The notes under the pieces are model-generated. The model worked only from the letters and a program-made list of their open reading frames with translations, did not search any database and was not told where the DNA came from. Below, one piece after another: positions 18,004 through 25,949 of a stretch of 64,000 nt of DNA. The stretch spans positions 62,001 to 126,000 of the forward strand of contig NC_014654.1 of NCBI RefSeq assembly GCF_000166415.1. Direction: 5' to 3'. The position numbers and the translations under genes are program-made. How positions within the stretch are numbered: the first letter of the stretch is position 1; each line of letters starts with the position of its first letter. The stretch comes from Halanaerobium hydrogeniformans. GTDB taxonomy: Bacteria > Bacillota > Halanaerobiia > Halanaerobiales > Halanaerobiaceae.

Positions 18004-18164
18004 GACAACTTCTATTAGTTAAATTTGCTATAAGTTTTAATATTAATATAAATTAAGCGTATTATGATTTTTTTAGTGATAAAACAGGACAATTTGTTTA
18101 TTCATATAATTATAAAAATAATATTTCATTTAGATTATTATGAATTGATACAGGAGGCGAAATA

Positions 18165-19019
18165 ATGGAAGGTAAAAGAAAAAACAGAGAACCCGGAGAG
18201 TATAAATTTCCGGAAGATAGTTCTTTTAAAGAAATATATTTTCCAGAAAGAAATTATTTTTTAAATTTAGTTGTTGATATAGTTCCTGAAGTATATGAAG
18301 ATATTTTGGATTGTGTGGTGCCAGAATTAAATAAAGTTTATGAGAACCAAAAAAAAGAAGAATTTAAAGCAATAAATTGGTCTACTATTAAAAAAGAAAA
18401 ATTTTTTATTGATCTGAAAAAAGTAATAATTAATTTAAAGAAAAAATATAATTTAATTGAAGCTGACAACTGCAAAAAAGATTGGATATCAATATTAATT
18501 TTAGAAGAAGCTAATAAATTATTGGTAACCGGTAAATATAAAGAGAACAAGGATAATAAGAACATAAAAAAGAATGAAGTTGAATATACTCCATTTCAAA
18601 TAACAACTGATCAGAAAGATCTTGCAAAATATTTTCTGGAAAAAAATAAAAAAGAAAAATTTAGAATCAATATAGGAGATGAGCCTTTATTTTGGAATCC
18701 TATTCTCAAAAGTAGAGCAGCTAAAAAAAGTGAGATTAATTATAATGAGCTTGAAGATAAAAAGAAGGACAAAATAGATAAAGAAATGGATAGAATATGT
18801 GATTATATGGAAGAACTAGGTTGTAAGAAAGTAGCCTCTAAAAAAGACATGTATAAAAGATTAGTTTTATATCAGGTAAAAGAGATGACTTTTCTAGATA
18901 TTATTGATAATTTTTTTGAAGAAAATTCATATACTGATAAATATGATGAAAAAACAATTCAAAAATCTGTTGAAAGACTAGCTAAAAGGATTGGAATAAA
19001 AAGACGCACACAAATATAA
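18165..19019 (+). CDS. Hypothetical protein with possible C-terminal HTH
   Basis: A 284-residue charged protein, rich in Lys and Glu, without membrane segments or a signal peptide. I do not recognise it. The C-terminal 70 residues (KRLVLYQVKEMTFLDIIDNF...EKTIQKSVERLAKRIGIKRR) are helical and resemble a region-4-like or HTH domain, so DNA binding is possible. The ATG follows ACAGGAGGCGAAATA, a strong ribosome binding site. It is a one-gene unit with its own terminator, first in the plasmid-like block. Confidence 0.7.
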   Translation: MEGKRKNREPGEYKFPEDSSFKEIYFPERNYFLNLVVDIVPEVYEDILDCVVPELNKVYENQKKEEFKAINWSTIKKEKFFIDLKKVIINLKKKYNLIEADNCKKDWISILILEEANKLLVTGKYKENKDNKNIKKNEVEYTPFQITTDQKDLAKYFLEKNKKEKFRINIGDEPLFWNPILKSRAAKKSEINYNELEDKKKDKIDKEMDRICDYMEELGCKKVASKKDMYKRLVLYQVKEMTFLDIIDNFFEENSYTDKYDEKTIQKSVERLAKRIGIKRRTQI

Positions 19020-19046
19020 AAGACACAAATAAATATCTTTTTAAGA

Positions 19047-19077
19047 CCTCCACTTGTAATTTAGTGGGGGTTTTTTA
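19047..19077 (+). terminator. Rho-independent terminator
   Basis: CCTCCACT pairs with AGTGGGGG (8 bp, one G-T pair) around an 8-base loop and is followed by TTTTTT. It ends the 18165-19019 transcript. Confidence 0.85.
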
Positions 19078-19103
19078 TTTGATAAAAACAATCTTATTTA
19101 GAG

Positions 19104-19212
19104 AAAAAAGTTGGATGTCGTTCTTAAATTATCACTTTTAATTTATACTTAATTTAAGAAATGGACAAAAGACAAAAAAAGATGAAATAAAAAAAGTTGG
19201 ATGTCGTTCTTA
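19104..19212. repeat. Perfect 23-bp direct repeats before the XRE regulator
   Basis: AAAAAAGTTGGATGTCGTTC followed by TTA is present at 19104-19126 and again at 19190-19212, 86 bp apart. They flank the likely promoter region of the small HTH gene, and the second copy is about 70 bp before its start. They are candidate operators or origin-type repeats. Confidence 0.6.
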
Positions 19213-19278
19213 TATGCTTTTATATATTTTATAATTAATTACAGAAAGGTCAAAGGACAAATGGGGGAGGTGAAATCG

Positions 19279-19479
19279 ATGGAAAATAATTTAAAGGAAA
19301 TTAGAGAGCAAAAAGGTTTATCTCAGTTAAAATTAAGTTATGAAACTAGAATATCTCCACCAGATATATCTAAAATTGAGAGGAATAAAATTTTTCCTCA
19401 TCCAAAATGGAGAGAAAAAATAGCAAGGGTATTAGAAGTTGAAGAGAAAGATATTTTTCCTGGAATAGATAAAGGTTAA
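19279..19479 (+). CDS. XRE-family helix-turn-helix regulator
   Basis: A 66-residue single-domain HTH_3 protein: LKEIREQKGLSQLKLSYETRI is helix 1-2, SPPDISKIERNKIFP the recognition helix, and WREKIARVLEVEEKDIFP the closing helices. The start is ATG 19279 behind GGGGGAGGTG; the longer frame from 19201 has no ribosome binding site and would read through the direct repeat. It probably represses the replication genes downstream or itself through the repeats at 19104-19212. Confidence 0.85.
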   Translation: MENNLKEIREQKGLSQLKLSYETRISPPDISKIERNKIFPHPKWREKIARVLEVEEKDIFPGIDKG

Positions 19480-19544
19480 AAACTTGCATATTATTTTATA
19501 ACTTACACATTAACAAAGACTTAAATTAAAAAAGGAGAGATATT

Positions 19545-20003
19545 ATGTTAAACGAAAAAGCAAAAAGTATTTTCATTGAAACTATGGAAGCAATTAAAAC
19601 TCAGGAGTTTATTTTGAACAATAAAGATGGTGATTTTTTCGGGAAAGTTTGTTGCGGCCAAGAAAAAGTAGTCTCACGTGATAAAAAAACTGGAAAGGAG
19701 AGATTTATTTGCGAGGAAGAACTATTAATCGATCCCATCAAAAATACTTATCAGTGTAATAAATGTGGATCAAAAGGAACAATAATTGAATGGTATAGTA
19801 AAGCGCACGGCTGTAATTTTTCAGAGAGCATCCAATATATCAATGATTATTACAATTTGAATTTGTTAAAAGATATTGATGAGTCAAATATGAATAGAAT
19901 AATGAAGCTGGTTGAGAATTATAACGATTTATATATTAAAAGCCTCGAGATTGATTCTTTATTAATTATTATAGATGATTTGGTAAATATTTTTAGTTTT
20001 TAG
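19545..20003 (+). CDS. Small CHC2-like zinc-finger protein, paralogue 1
   Basis: 152 residues. The centre resembles the zinc-binding domain of DnaG-type primases: CC (about residues 37-38) and later YQCNKCGSKGTIIEWYSKAHGCNFSESIQYINDYYNL, i.e. CxxC followed by the G-(T/D)-x-I-x-(F/W) ribbon and the helix that normally leads to the primase core. There is no TOPRIM or catalytic domain, so it is a stand-alone finger. It is related to 23453-23959 and to the remnant at 24315-24548, which flank the primase-helicase gene. It may be a template-recognition subunit or regulator of that enzyme (inference). ATG after AAAGGAGAGATATT. Confidence 0.75.
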   Translation: MLNEKAKSIFIETMEAIKTQEFILNNKDGDFFGKVCCGQEKVVSRDKKTGKERFICEEELLIDPIKNTYQCNKCGSKGTIIEWYSKAHGCNFSESIQYINDYYNLNLLKDIDESNMNRIMKLVENYNDLYIKSLEIDSLLIIIDDLVNIFSF

Positions 20004-20054
20004 AACTAAAAATTGCTAAGAAAAAATGAATTGAATGGTATTAAAGATATAATC

Positions 20055-20276
20055 AATTATTAGGGCATTGTTTTCAATGGATATAGAGGTGGTTTAATTA
20101 TGAATTTAATAAAAAAATAAGCCTACCTTCCTGTAAAGGTAGACTTATATAGAGTAAAACTCTTAAATCTATTATACCAGATAACTTAGGAAAGATTCAA
20201 TAAAAGTTAAGCAAAACACTCTAATGCCCTAATTTTGATTTATTAAAAATAAATCTAAAATTAGGAGGAAACAAAA
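20055..20276 (+). promoter_or_regulatory. Structured leader of the primase-helicase gene
   Basis: Several pairings are visible. (1) CCTAATTTT-GATTTATT (20228-20244) pairs with AATAAATC-T-AAAATTAGG (20248-20265), one bulge; its base includes AGG, the first half of the Shine-Dalgarno AGGAGG (20263-20268). (2) ATTAGGGCATT (20059-20069) is perfectly complementary to AATGCCCTAAT (20223-20233), which overlaps the first arm, so the two folds exclude each other. (3) A small ORF MNLIKK (20100-20120) has its own AGAGGTGG. (4) Its stop overlaps an 11-bp hairpin AAGCCTACCTT/AAGGTAGACTT (20119-20146). This has the architecture of an on/off translational switch. Confidence 0.6.
20100..20120 (+). CDS. Putative six-residue leader peptide
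   Basis: ATG AAT TTA ATA AAA AAA TAA (MNLIKK) with AGAGGTGG seven bases upstream. The stop codon sits at the foot of the 20119-20146 hairpin. A ribosome here could alter the folding of the leader before the primase-helicase start. No other evidence of translation. Confidence 0.35.
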   Translation: MNLIKK

Positions 20277-23200
20277 GTGAGTAAATTAATAAAAAACTGT
20301 AAAATAAAAGAAATATCAAACAATGCAAATATCAAAGAAATTATTGAAGAAGATGTGGGATCATTAAAAAAAGAATCAACTAATAATTATAGCGGCTTCC
20401 ATAAAAACAAACATGCTTCTGAAAGTAAAACTTCATTAAAGGTAAACACTGATAAAGGAGTTTATTATTGCTTTAACTGTGGTGAAGGAGGAAATGCAAT
20501 TACATGGCTAATGGCAAATAGAAGTATGGGATTTTTAGAAGCAGCCCAATATTTAGCTGCAAGATATGACGTTGATATTGGAGATTTAAGTGAAGAGGAA
20601 TTGGAAAAAATAAAAAAGTTTCATCAAGAAAAAGAAATGATATATGAAATATTTACAATAGCCGCGGAAATTTATAACAGTCAGTTAAGAGAAGAACACT
20701 ATCACTTATTAAAAAACAAATGGGGTATAACAAAAGAAACTGCAGATAGTATTAATATCGGCTATGCTCCAAGTGATGGTAATTTTCTTTTAAGAAAATT
20801 ACTAAAGAAGGGTTATAGTCAAAAAGATCTCAAAAAAACAGGCCTATTTATAAAAAAATATGATTTTTTTCAGGGACGAATCATATTCCCTTATCAAAAA
20901 AATCATAAGGTAGTGTTTTTTATAGGACGAAAAACAAAACACACACCTGATAAAAAATGGGAGAGAGGAAAGTATAAGAAACTGCTTACTCACTCTGACA
21001 AGAGAAAATATATTAGTTCTGTAGTAAAAAATGAACATTTATTTGGTGTAGATAGTCTCAGTAATACAGAGGCATTAATAATTACCGAAGGTATAACAGA
21101 TGCTATTACAACTATACAGGCCGGATACTCCTGCATATCACCAGTTACAGTTCAATTTCGTAAAAAAGATTATAAAAAACTGGAATCAATAGCTGAAAAA
21201 GCAAAAAAAATATATATTGTGAATGATAATGAAGAAAGTGGTGCCGGCAGGAAGGGAGCATTAGAGACTGCTCGATATCTTCATAAAAAAGGTCATAAAG
21301 TTTATATAGTTGAGCTGCCTAAACCAGAAGAGGTATCAAAAATCGATCTTGCTGATTATTGGAAAGATCATAATAAAGATGATTTTGAGAAATTGCTCAG
21401 AGAATCAAATAATCTAATGGATTTAGGTATTAAGAAAATAAAGCAAGCTTCCTATGATGAAAAAATAACTGCTGCTGAAAGTGTTTACCCTTTATTTGCG
21501 GGGTTAGGGGATATTGAAAAAGATAGATATATCAAAAAGATAAAGGAAGCTTTCGGTAATGATGTGCGAATTAAAACTATAAGGGGAAAGATTAATGAGG
21601 TTATAAATAAAAAAGAAAAGAAAGAAAATACTAATGATATTAAATCTGAAGAATCTACTAGTAATACATCTCCTATTCCAAGAATTAGAGAATCATCTAG
21701 CGGGTATTTTTATGTGGAAAGAGATTCAGAAAATGATTCTGGAGAAATAATTTATATATCAAATTTCATTTTGAATATAGATACTATATTAAGAAATCAA
21801 GATGGTAAAGAAATAATTTCGGGGGACATATTATATTACGATAAAAATAAAGAAGAAATCAATTTAGATTCCAACGCATTTATTTTGAGTAAAAACTTCA
21901 AAGAAGAACTGCCTAATAAAGCTATTTGGACAGGCAATAGTACTCAATTACAACAGATTAAAGTAAATATATATGACAATAATCCTGTGTCAAAAAAAGC
22001 TGTAGAATTGGCTGGAAGATATGATAATCAAATATTGCTTCCAGAAATAACCTTAAGTAAAAATGGTATTGTAGAAAGAGCAGATAAAGTTGTTATCAAT
22101 CTAAAGAACAATCATTTGTTATCGAAAATGCCTAAAAAAATGCCAGACCAAAGTGAACATATGAGAGCAGCTGAAAATATTTATAAATATCTTCCTAGAA
22201 TAAATGAGCCTGTCATAGCTGGTGCTATAACTTCTTGGTCTTTTGCTTTACCCTGGTGTGATCTAATAAGGAATAAATTAAGTTGGGGTGGCTTTCCCCA
22301 CTTAATTCTTTACGGCGAAGCCGGTAGTGGTAAAACTCAGAGTGCTAAGTTAATCTGGCGGTTAAATGGTATAAGTCAAGATAATGAGCCTTTTTCTTTG
22401 CCTAATACACGTTTTACAAGACTGAATAATTACTCGAGCAGCAATTTAATACCGGTTTTTCTTGATGAATACAGACCAAGTGCATGGAGCGGTTATAGAT
22501 CTAGACAAATTCACGAAGAATTAAGAAATATTTATAATAAAAATGCTGCTGAAAGAGGAAGAGCAGATCTTACGACTAAATCTTTTTCTTTAGCTGCCCC
22601 GATTATTTTATGTGGAGAAGATAGACCTAGAGACACAACAGGCTTAGAAGAAAGGATGATAATTCTTAATCCTAATAAAGATATAGTTGATGGAAACAAT
22701 AATCAATATGGTGATATATGCAAGAAAAACTTTAATAAATTGCAGAAAGCTCCTTTAGAAGCTTTTGCTCTACCATACTGGAAGTGGTCTTTAGCTCAAG
22801 AAAATTGGGAGGAAAAGCTCGAAAAAGCAAGAGGTGAAATAATAATTTGGAAGGAAGATGAACAGCTTACTATACCTGAACGATTGATTAATAATTTAGC
22901 TATATTAAAGTTTGGATGGTGGATGTATTTAAGTTATGCAGAAGAATTAGACATTGAACTTGATGAAGAAATTTTAATTGAGGCTGAGTTAAATGCAGTA
23001 CTTAAGAGTGTTTATTATAATGTGATGCCAGAAGGACGGCATTTTAATGAGTTTGATGAATTGATTGTTTTTCTAAATACCATGGTAAACAACAGTAAAT
23101 TGTATTCTAGAATTCATTATACTATCAAAAATAAGAATACTTTAATTTTGAGACTGCCTGATATCTTACCGATAGCTAAAGAATTTGCACATAAAACACA

Positions 23201-23405
23201 AAGAAGTAGAGAGCTCCTCGGAATAGATGCATATCGATCGATCATTAGAAGGCTCGAAGAAGACCCCAATTCATATGTGTTATCAAGCAGTGACAAAGGA
23301 TCGTTTAGAAAAAGTGGAGACAGCTATTGTGAATTAAGAGGAGTAGCTTTAGATATGGATAAATTAGAAGAACAACTAAAGATAGAACAGGAAATTTGGT
23401 CATAG
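20277..23405 (+). CDS. Primase-helicase: CHC2-like finger + TOPRIM + AAA/DUF927-like ATPase
   Basis: 1042 residues. The N-terminal zinc-finger-like part reads SGFHKNKHASESKTSLKV then YYCFNCGEGGNAITWLM (C65, C68, H42); Ser39 stands where the first Cys of C-P-F-H is expected, so the metal site is altered. A DnaG-like core follows (WGITKETADSINIGYAPS; GRIIFPYQ), then a TOPRIM domain (ALIITEGITDAITT, IYIVNDNEESGAG, residues about 265-320). The C-terminal half has Walker A GEAGSGKT at 680-687 and Walker B VFLDEYRP, as in replicative helicases of plasmids and phages. It would prime and unwind the element's DNA. GTG start behind AGGAGG, which is partly held in a hairpin. Confidence 0.85.
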   Translation: MSKLIKNCKIKEISNNANIKEIIEEDVGSLKKESTNNYSGFHKNKHASESKTSLKVNTDKGVYYCFNCGEGGNAITWLMANRSMGFLEAAQYLAARYDVDIGDLSEEELEKIKKFHQEKEMIYEIFTIAAEIYNSQLREEHYHLLKNKWGITKETADSINIGYAPSDGNFLLRKLLKKGYSQKDLKKTGLFIKKYDFFQGRIIFPYQKNHKVVFFIGRKTKHTPDKKWERGKYKKLLTHSDKRKYISSVVKNEHLFGVDSLSNTEALIITEGITDAITTIQAGYSCISPVTVQFRKKDYKKLESIAEKAKKIYIVNDNEESGAGRKGALETARYLHKKGHKVYIVELPKPEEVSKIDLADYWKDHNKDDFEKLLRESNNLMDLGIKKIKQASYDEKITAAESVYPLFAGLGDIEKDRYIKKIKEAFGNDVRIKTIRGKINEVINKKEKKENTNDIKSEESTSNTSPIPRIRESSSGYFYVERDSENDSGEIIYISNFILNIDTILRNQDGKEIISGDILYYDKNKEEINLDSNAFILSKNFKEELPNKAIWTGNSTQLQQIKVNIYDNNPVSKKAVELAGRYDNQILLPEITLSKNGIVERADKVVINLKNNHLLSKMPKKMPDQSEHMRAAENIYKYLPRINEPVIAGAITSWSFALPWCDLIRNKLSWGGFPHLILYGEAGSGKTQSAKLIWRLNGISQDNEPFSLPNTRFTRLNNYSSSNLIPVFLDEYRPSAWSGYRSRQIHEELRNIYNKNAAERGRADLTTKSFSLAAPIILCGEDRPRDTTGLEERMIILNPNKDIVDGNNNQYGDICKKNFNKLQKAPLEAFALPYWKWSLAQENWEEKLEKARGEIIIWKEDEQLTIPERLINNLAILKFGWWMYLSYAEELDIELDEEILIEAELNAVLKSVYYNVMPEGRHFNEFDELIVFLNTMVNNSKLYSRIHYTIKNKNTLILRLPDILPIAKEFAHKTQRSRELLGIDAYRSIIRRLEEDPNSYVLSSSDKGSFRKSGDSYCELRGVALDMDKLEEQLKIEQEIWS

Positions 23406-23452
23406 TTAGATGTTTTGTATAACTTAAAAATAAATTAAGGAGAATGATATAA

Positions 23453-23959
23453 ATGGAAATAGAAAAGTTTTCTTTTTGTTCTGAAAAAGCAAAAGGAATT
23501 TTTAATAAGATAATAGAAGGTACGGATCTATCAGAATTAGCTCATGATTTTTGGAAAAATAGAGGAACAGGTATTTTTGATTACAAGATTCCTTGCTGCT
23601 TTGAGGATATATCTTCCGAAGGAAATGGAGAAATAGTTGTTCATCGTTTTAAAATATATAGAATAAGTGATAATAATAAATATTATGAATGTAGTGGATG
23701 TGGCACTAAAGGAACTATAATTAACTGGTACAGAAATTTTATGGATGTTTCATTAGTTGAAACTTTTGAATTTCTTGATGAATATTTTCAATTAGATCTA
23801 TACAATATTACAGACCTGGATAATTCTATAAAATTTATTATAATTAACAATATAAGAGATTTGAATAGAAAATATATTGAAAGTGAATGTCCAGATATTC
23901 ATGAAATAAGTAAGATTGTGTTTTCTGATGAAGATCCTTTTGCTTCAATTCAAAAGTGA
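23453..23959 (+). CDS. Small CHC2-like zinc-finger protein, paralogue 2
   Basis: 168 residues. It shares with 19545-20003 the core YECSGCGTKGTIINWYRNFMDVSLVETFEFLDEYFQLDLY (CxxC at about residues 82-85), plus an upstream pair IPCCFED. The C-terminal acidic tail (RDLNRKYIESECPDIHEISK) also matches the paralogues. There is no catalytic domain. It lies 47 bp after the primase-helicase with AAGGAG before its ATG, so the two are probably co-transcribed, and it directly precedes the iteron-like region. Role unknown; primase accessory factor is an inference. Confidence 0.75.
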   Translation: MEIEKFSFCSEKAKGIFNKIIEGTDLSELAHDFWKNRGTGIFDYKIPCCFEDISSEGNGEIVVHRFKIYRISDNNKYYECSGCGTKGTIINWYRNFMDVSLVETFEFLDEYFQLDLYNITDLDNSIKFIIINNIRDLNRKYIESECPDIHEISKIVFSDEDPFASIQK

Positions 23960-23972
23960 TTAAAGTATAATA

Positions 23973-24258
23973 GTGTCGGTTCTACAGTTATTCGACACAT
24001 AATCTACACCTTGAATTAATTGTTATATCAGTCTTTATAGTACTTTTATATTAATATCGACACATAATTATGTATAACTATATAGTAAATAAAAAAAGGG
24101 GTATATACATTTTAACACCAGTTATTATATACCCCTTTAAATATTTATATATATTGTGCTACCCCCTCTAAAAAAGTGTCGATGATTAAAAATGCTTTAA
24201 AATGCTGTCATGACAGTGATTAAGGTGTTTTTAGGATGTGTCGATATCGACACTTTTT
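23973..24258. other. Candidate replication origin / iteron region
   Basis: Contains GTGTCG (23973), TCGACACATAAT (23992-24003) and TCGACACATAAT (24057-24068), GTGTCGAT (24176-24183) and the 16-bp perfect palindrome GTGTCGATATCGACAC (24238-24253). AAAAAGTGTCGAT (24171-24183) and ATCGACACTTTTT (24246-24258) form a 13-bp inverted repeat enclosing a CTGTCATGACAG palindrome (24205-24216) and two AAAATGCT repeats. A 13-bp perfect hairpin AAAGGGGTATATA/TATATACCCCTTT (24095-24138) lies between. Repeated motif plus AT-rich DNA plus adjacent primase-helicase suggests an origin; a partition or repressor site is the alternative. Confidence 0.55.
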
Positions 24259-24314
24259 GAAAATCTAATGTTAATTAAACGATATATAATAAAAAACTAA
24301 AAAGAAGAATTTAA

Positions 24315-24548
24315 AATGGCCAGAAAAAATTGACTATCATTGATTGGTGTAGTCAGTTTATGGATTTATCTATAGCTGATACAATAAAATATATTGCTGA
24401 ATCTTGTAATTTAGATTTATATGATATTGAGAGTTTAGATGATTATGATAAGTATGAGGTTGTATTTGCTGTTAGAGAGCTAAACAGGGAATATCTAGAA
24501 AAAAAGAAATTTCAAATCAAAACATTGTATAAGTATAGTGTAAGATAG
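24315..24548 (+). pseudogene. N-terminally truncated zinc-finger paralogue 3
   Basis: From about 24315 one frame reads NGQKKLTIIDWCSQFMDLSIADTIKYIAESCNLDLYDI to the stop at 24546-24548. It aligns with CGTKGTIINWYRNFMDVSLVETFEFL of the preceding gene, but the CxxC half is missing and the CG ligand region is lost (NGQKK). Only a TTG at 24330 could start it, without a ribosome binding site. It appears to be a broken duplicate whose 5' half was replaced by the origin-like region. Confidence 0.65.
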
Positions 24549-24582
24549 CGGCTGTAATCAAAATAAAAAAGGTGGTGGTTTA

Positions 24583-24930
24583 TTGAGAAGATTACTAAAA
24601 AGAATAATAGAACAAATTTCTGATGATATTGATGAAAAAAAGCTCATGGAAATCAAAAGTGACTCTGCTCAGTGGAGGAAAAAACATAAAAATAACAGTT
24701 CTTTAAAGAAAATACTCTTTTATTTCACGTATTTTTTAAAGATTATCGATGATTACTTTAAAGTTAATAGTGATATAACATTTAAGATAGCAGCCATAAG
24801 TGCTGCTGTCTTATTGTATATCATAACCCCCAATGATTTAATACCCGATTACCTGCCGGTAATAGGCTACATGGATGATCTAGCCGTTATCGGCATATTC
24901 TTTCCTTTAGTCAAAAAAGAATTAACTTAA
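24583..24930 (+). CDS. YkvA-family (DUF1232) small membrane protein
   Basis: 115 residues. The C-terminal half has the DUF1232 signature IAAISAAVLLYIITPNDLIPDYLPVIGYMDDLAVI, one or two membrane helices around the conserved NDLIPD and DD. The N-terminal half is charged. Function of the family is unknown; copies are common on chromosomes and mobile elements. TTG start after GGTGGTGG. Followed by a strong terminator. Confidence 0.85.
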   Translation: MRRLLKRIIEQISDDIDEKKLMEIKSDSAQWRKKHKNNSSLKKILFYFTYFLKIIDDYFKVNSDITFKIAAISAAVLLYIITPNDLIPDYLPVIGYMDDLAVIGIFFPLVKKELT

Positions 24931-24967
24931 GGCCATTTGCAGCAAATACTGCAGGTGGCTTTTTTTG
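24931..24967 (+). terminator. Rho-independent terminator
   Basis: GGCCATTTGCAG / CTGCAGGTGGC hairpin followed by TTTTTTT directly after the YkvA-like gene; GCAG/CTGC and GCCA/TGGC are the paired parts. Confidence 0.8.
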
Positions 24968-24994
24968 TTTGTGTAAAAAAGAAAGGAGCAAAAA

Positions 24995-25339
24995 ATGTGT
25001 AAGGTAACAGAAAAAGCAAGAGCATTTGAATTCCATCTTTTTGGAGGCGACCTTGATTTTCCTGAAAGGTATACCCTTCATATACCAAAAAACTTAGAAA
25101 CTCTTTTCGACAGTTTAGAAACTGATGAAGAAGATATAGAGATAGCTTTGTGGAACAGTGGTGCAGATGCAGTATCTACGGTAAAAACCTTCGCTCTCTA
25201 CAACAGATCCAACAAAGAATACTTAGAATTTGAGATAGAGCTTGATAATTTCTTAGAGGGGTTTTTTATCACTCTCAAAAGAATTTATAGAAAAACATCA
25301 GAAAAAATGCTGAATTTCCCAGTGATAACGATAAATTAA
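24995..25339 (+). CDS. Hypothetical protein of the mobile-element operon
   Basis: 114 residues, soluble, acidic in the middle (DSLETDEEDIEIALWNSGADAVSTVKTF). I do not recognise it. ATG after GAAAGGAGC. It begins a tightly spaced run of genes (hypothetical, hypothetical, Gam-like, ArdC, RecT/Bet, small ORF, RadC) all on the plus strand, so a role in plasmid/phage DNA maintenance is likely from context only. Confidence 0.7.
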   Translation: MCKVTEKARAFEFHLFGGDLDFPERYTLHIPKNLETLFDSLETDEEDIEIALWNSGADAVSTVKTFALYNRSNKEYLEFEIELDNFLEGFFITLKRIYRKTSEKMLNFPVITIN

Positions 25340-25355
25340 AAAGGAGTGGTCTTTA

Positions 25356-25922
25356 ATGATTGATGCTAAAGAAATAGCAAAACTAATTAGAAAGAGTAAT
25401 AAGGTGATTATAGAAAAATTCACAGATGGTACTTACAATGTGACAGACACCTATATCATGGTAAATCTTAATGAAACTGAGTTTGGCAGGTTCTTTGCTA
25501 AATACAACAGCTATAAGTCCACAGCAGATATTCCCTTTAACTTTGAAGGGACAATATTATCAAATGGTAAAAAAACTTTTGAGAAAAACAAGCTGAACAC
25601 TAAAACAGTAACAAGCCAGGTTGGAAATGCTAAACATGATGCAGTCATCACAGATTTTTATAAGAAAAACGATTCAGGTGTTGAGATAAGAATCTTTAAA
25701 GCAGGTAACGAGGTAGGGATGTTCAACAGAGATTATGAATTCCTGTTAGATTACGGAGAAAAATACAAAGCTAAAGATAATAAAAATCCGCTGTTCATCC
25801 TGGATAAAAAGGATGATGTAAAAGCTGTCATAATGCCTGTTTTAGATAGGGGTGATACACCAATAAAGCAAATGCTCAGCAATTTGGTTAAAAAGAGCTA
25901 TTTAAAGAACAAGATAGCCTAG
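25356..25922 (+). CDS. Hypothetical protein of the mobile-element operon
   Basis: 188 residues, no membrane segment or signal peptide. Begins MIDAKEIAKLIRKSNKVIIEKF and has a mixed α/β pattern with VEIRIFKAGNEVGMF in the middle and DDVKAVIMPVLDRGDTPIKQ near the end. I do not recognise a family. ATG after AAGGAGTGG, 16 bp after the previous stop, so it is translated in the same transcript as the recombination genes downstream. Confidence 0.7.
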   Translation: MIDAKEIAKLIRKSNKVIIEKFTDGTYNVTDTYIMVNLNETEFGRFFAKYNSYKSTADIPFNFEGTILSNGKKTFEKNKLNTKTVTSQVGNAKHDAVITDFYKKNDSGVEIRIFKAGNEVGMFNRDYEFLLDYGEKYKAKDNKNPLFILDKKDDVKAVIMPVLDRGDTPIKQMLSNLVKKSYLKNKIA

Positions 25923-25949
25923 TAGGTAGTAAAAACTAAGGAGGTAAGC

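Noticed and set aside
18003-19260. Repeated GGACAA words as operators
   Set aside because: Four copies of a six-base word in 1.2 kb with irregular spacing and variable flanks are not significant in this composition.
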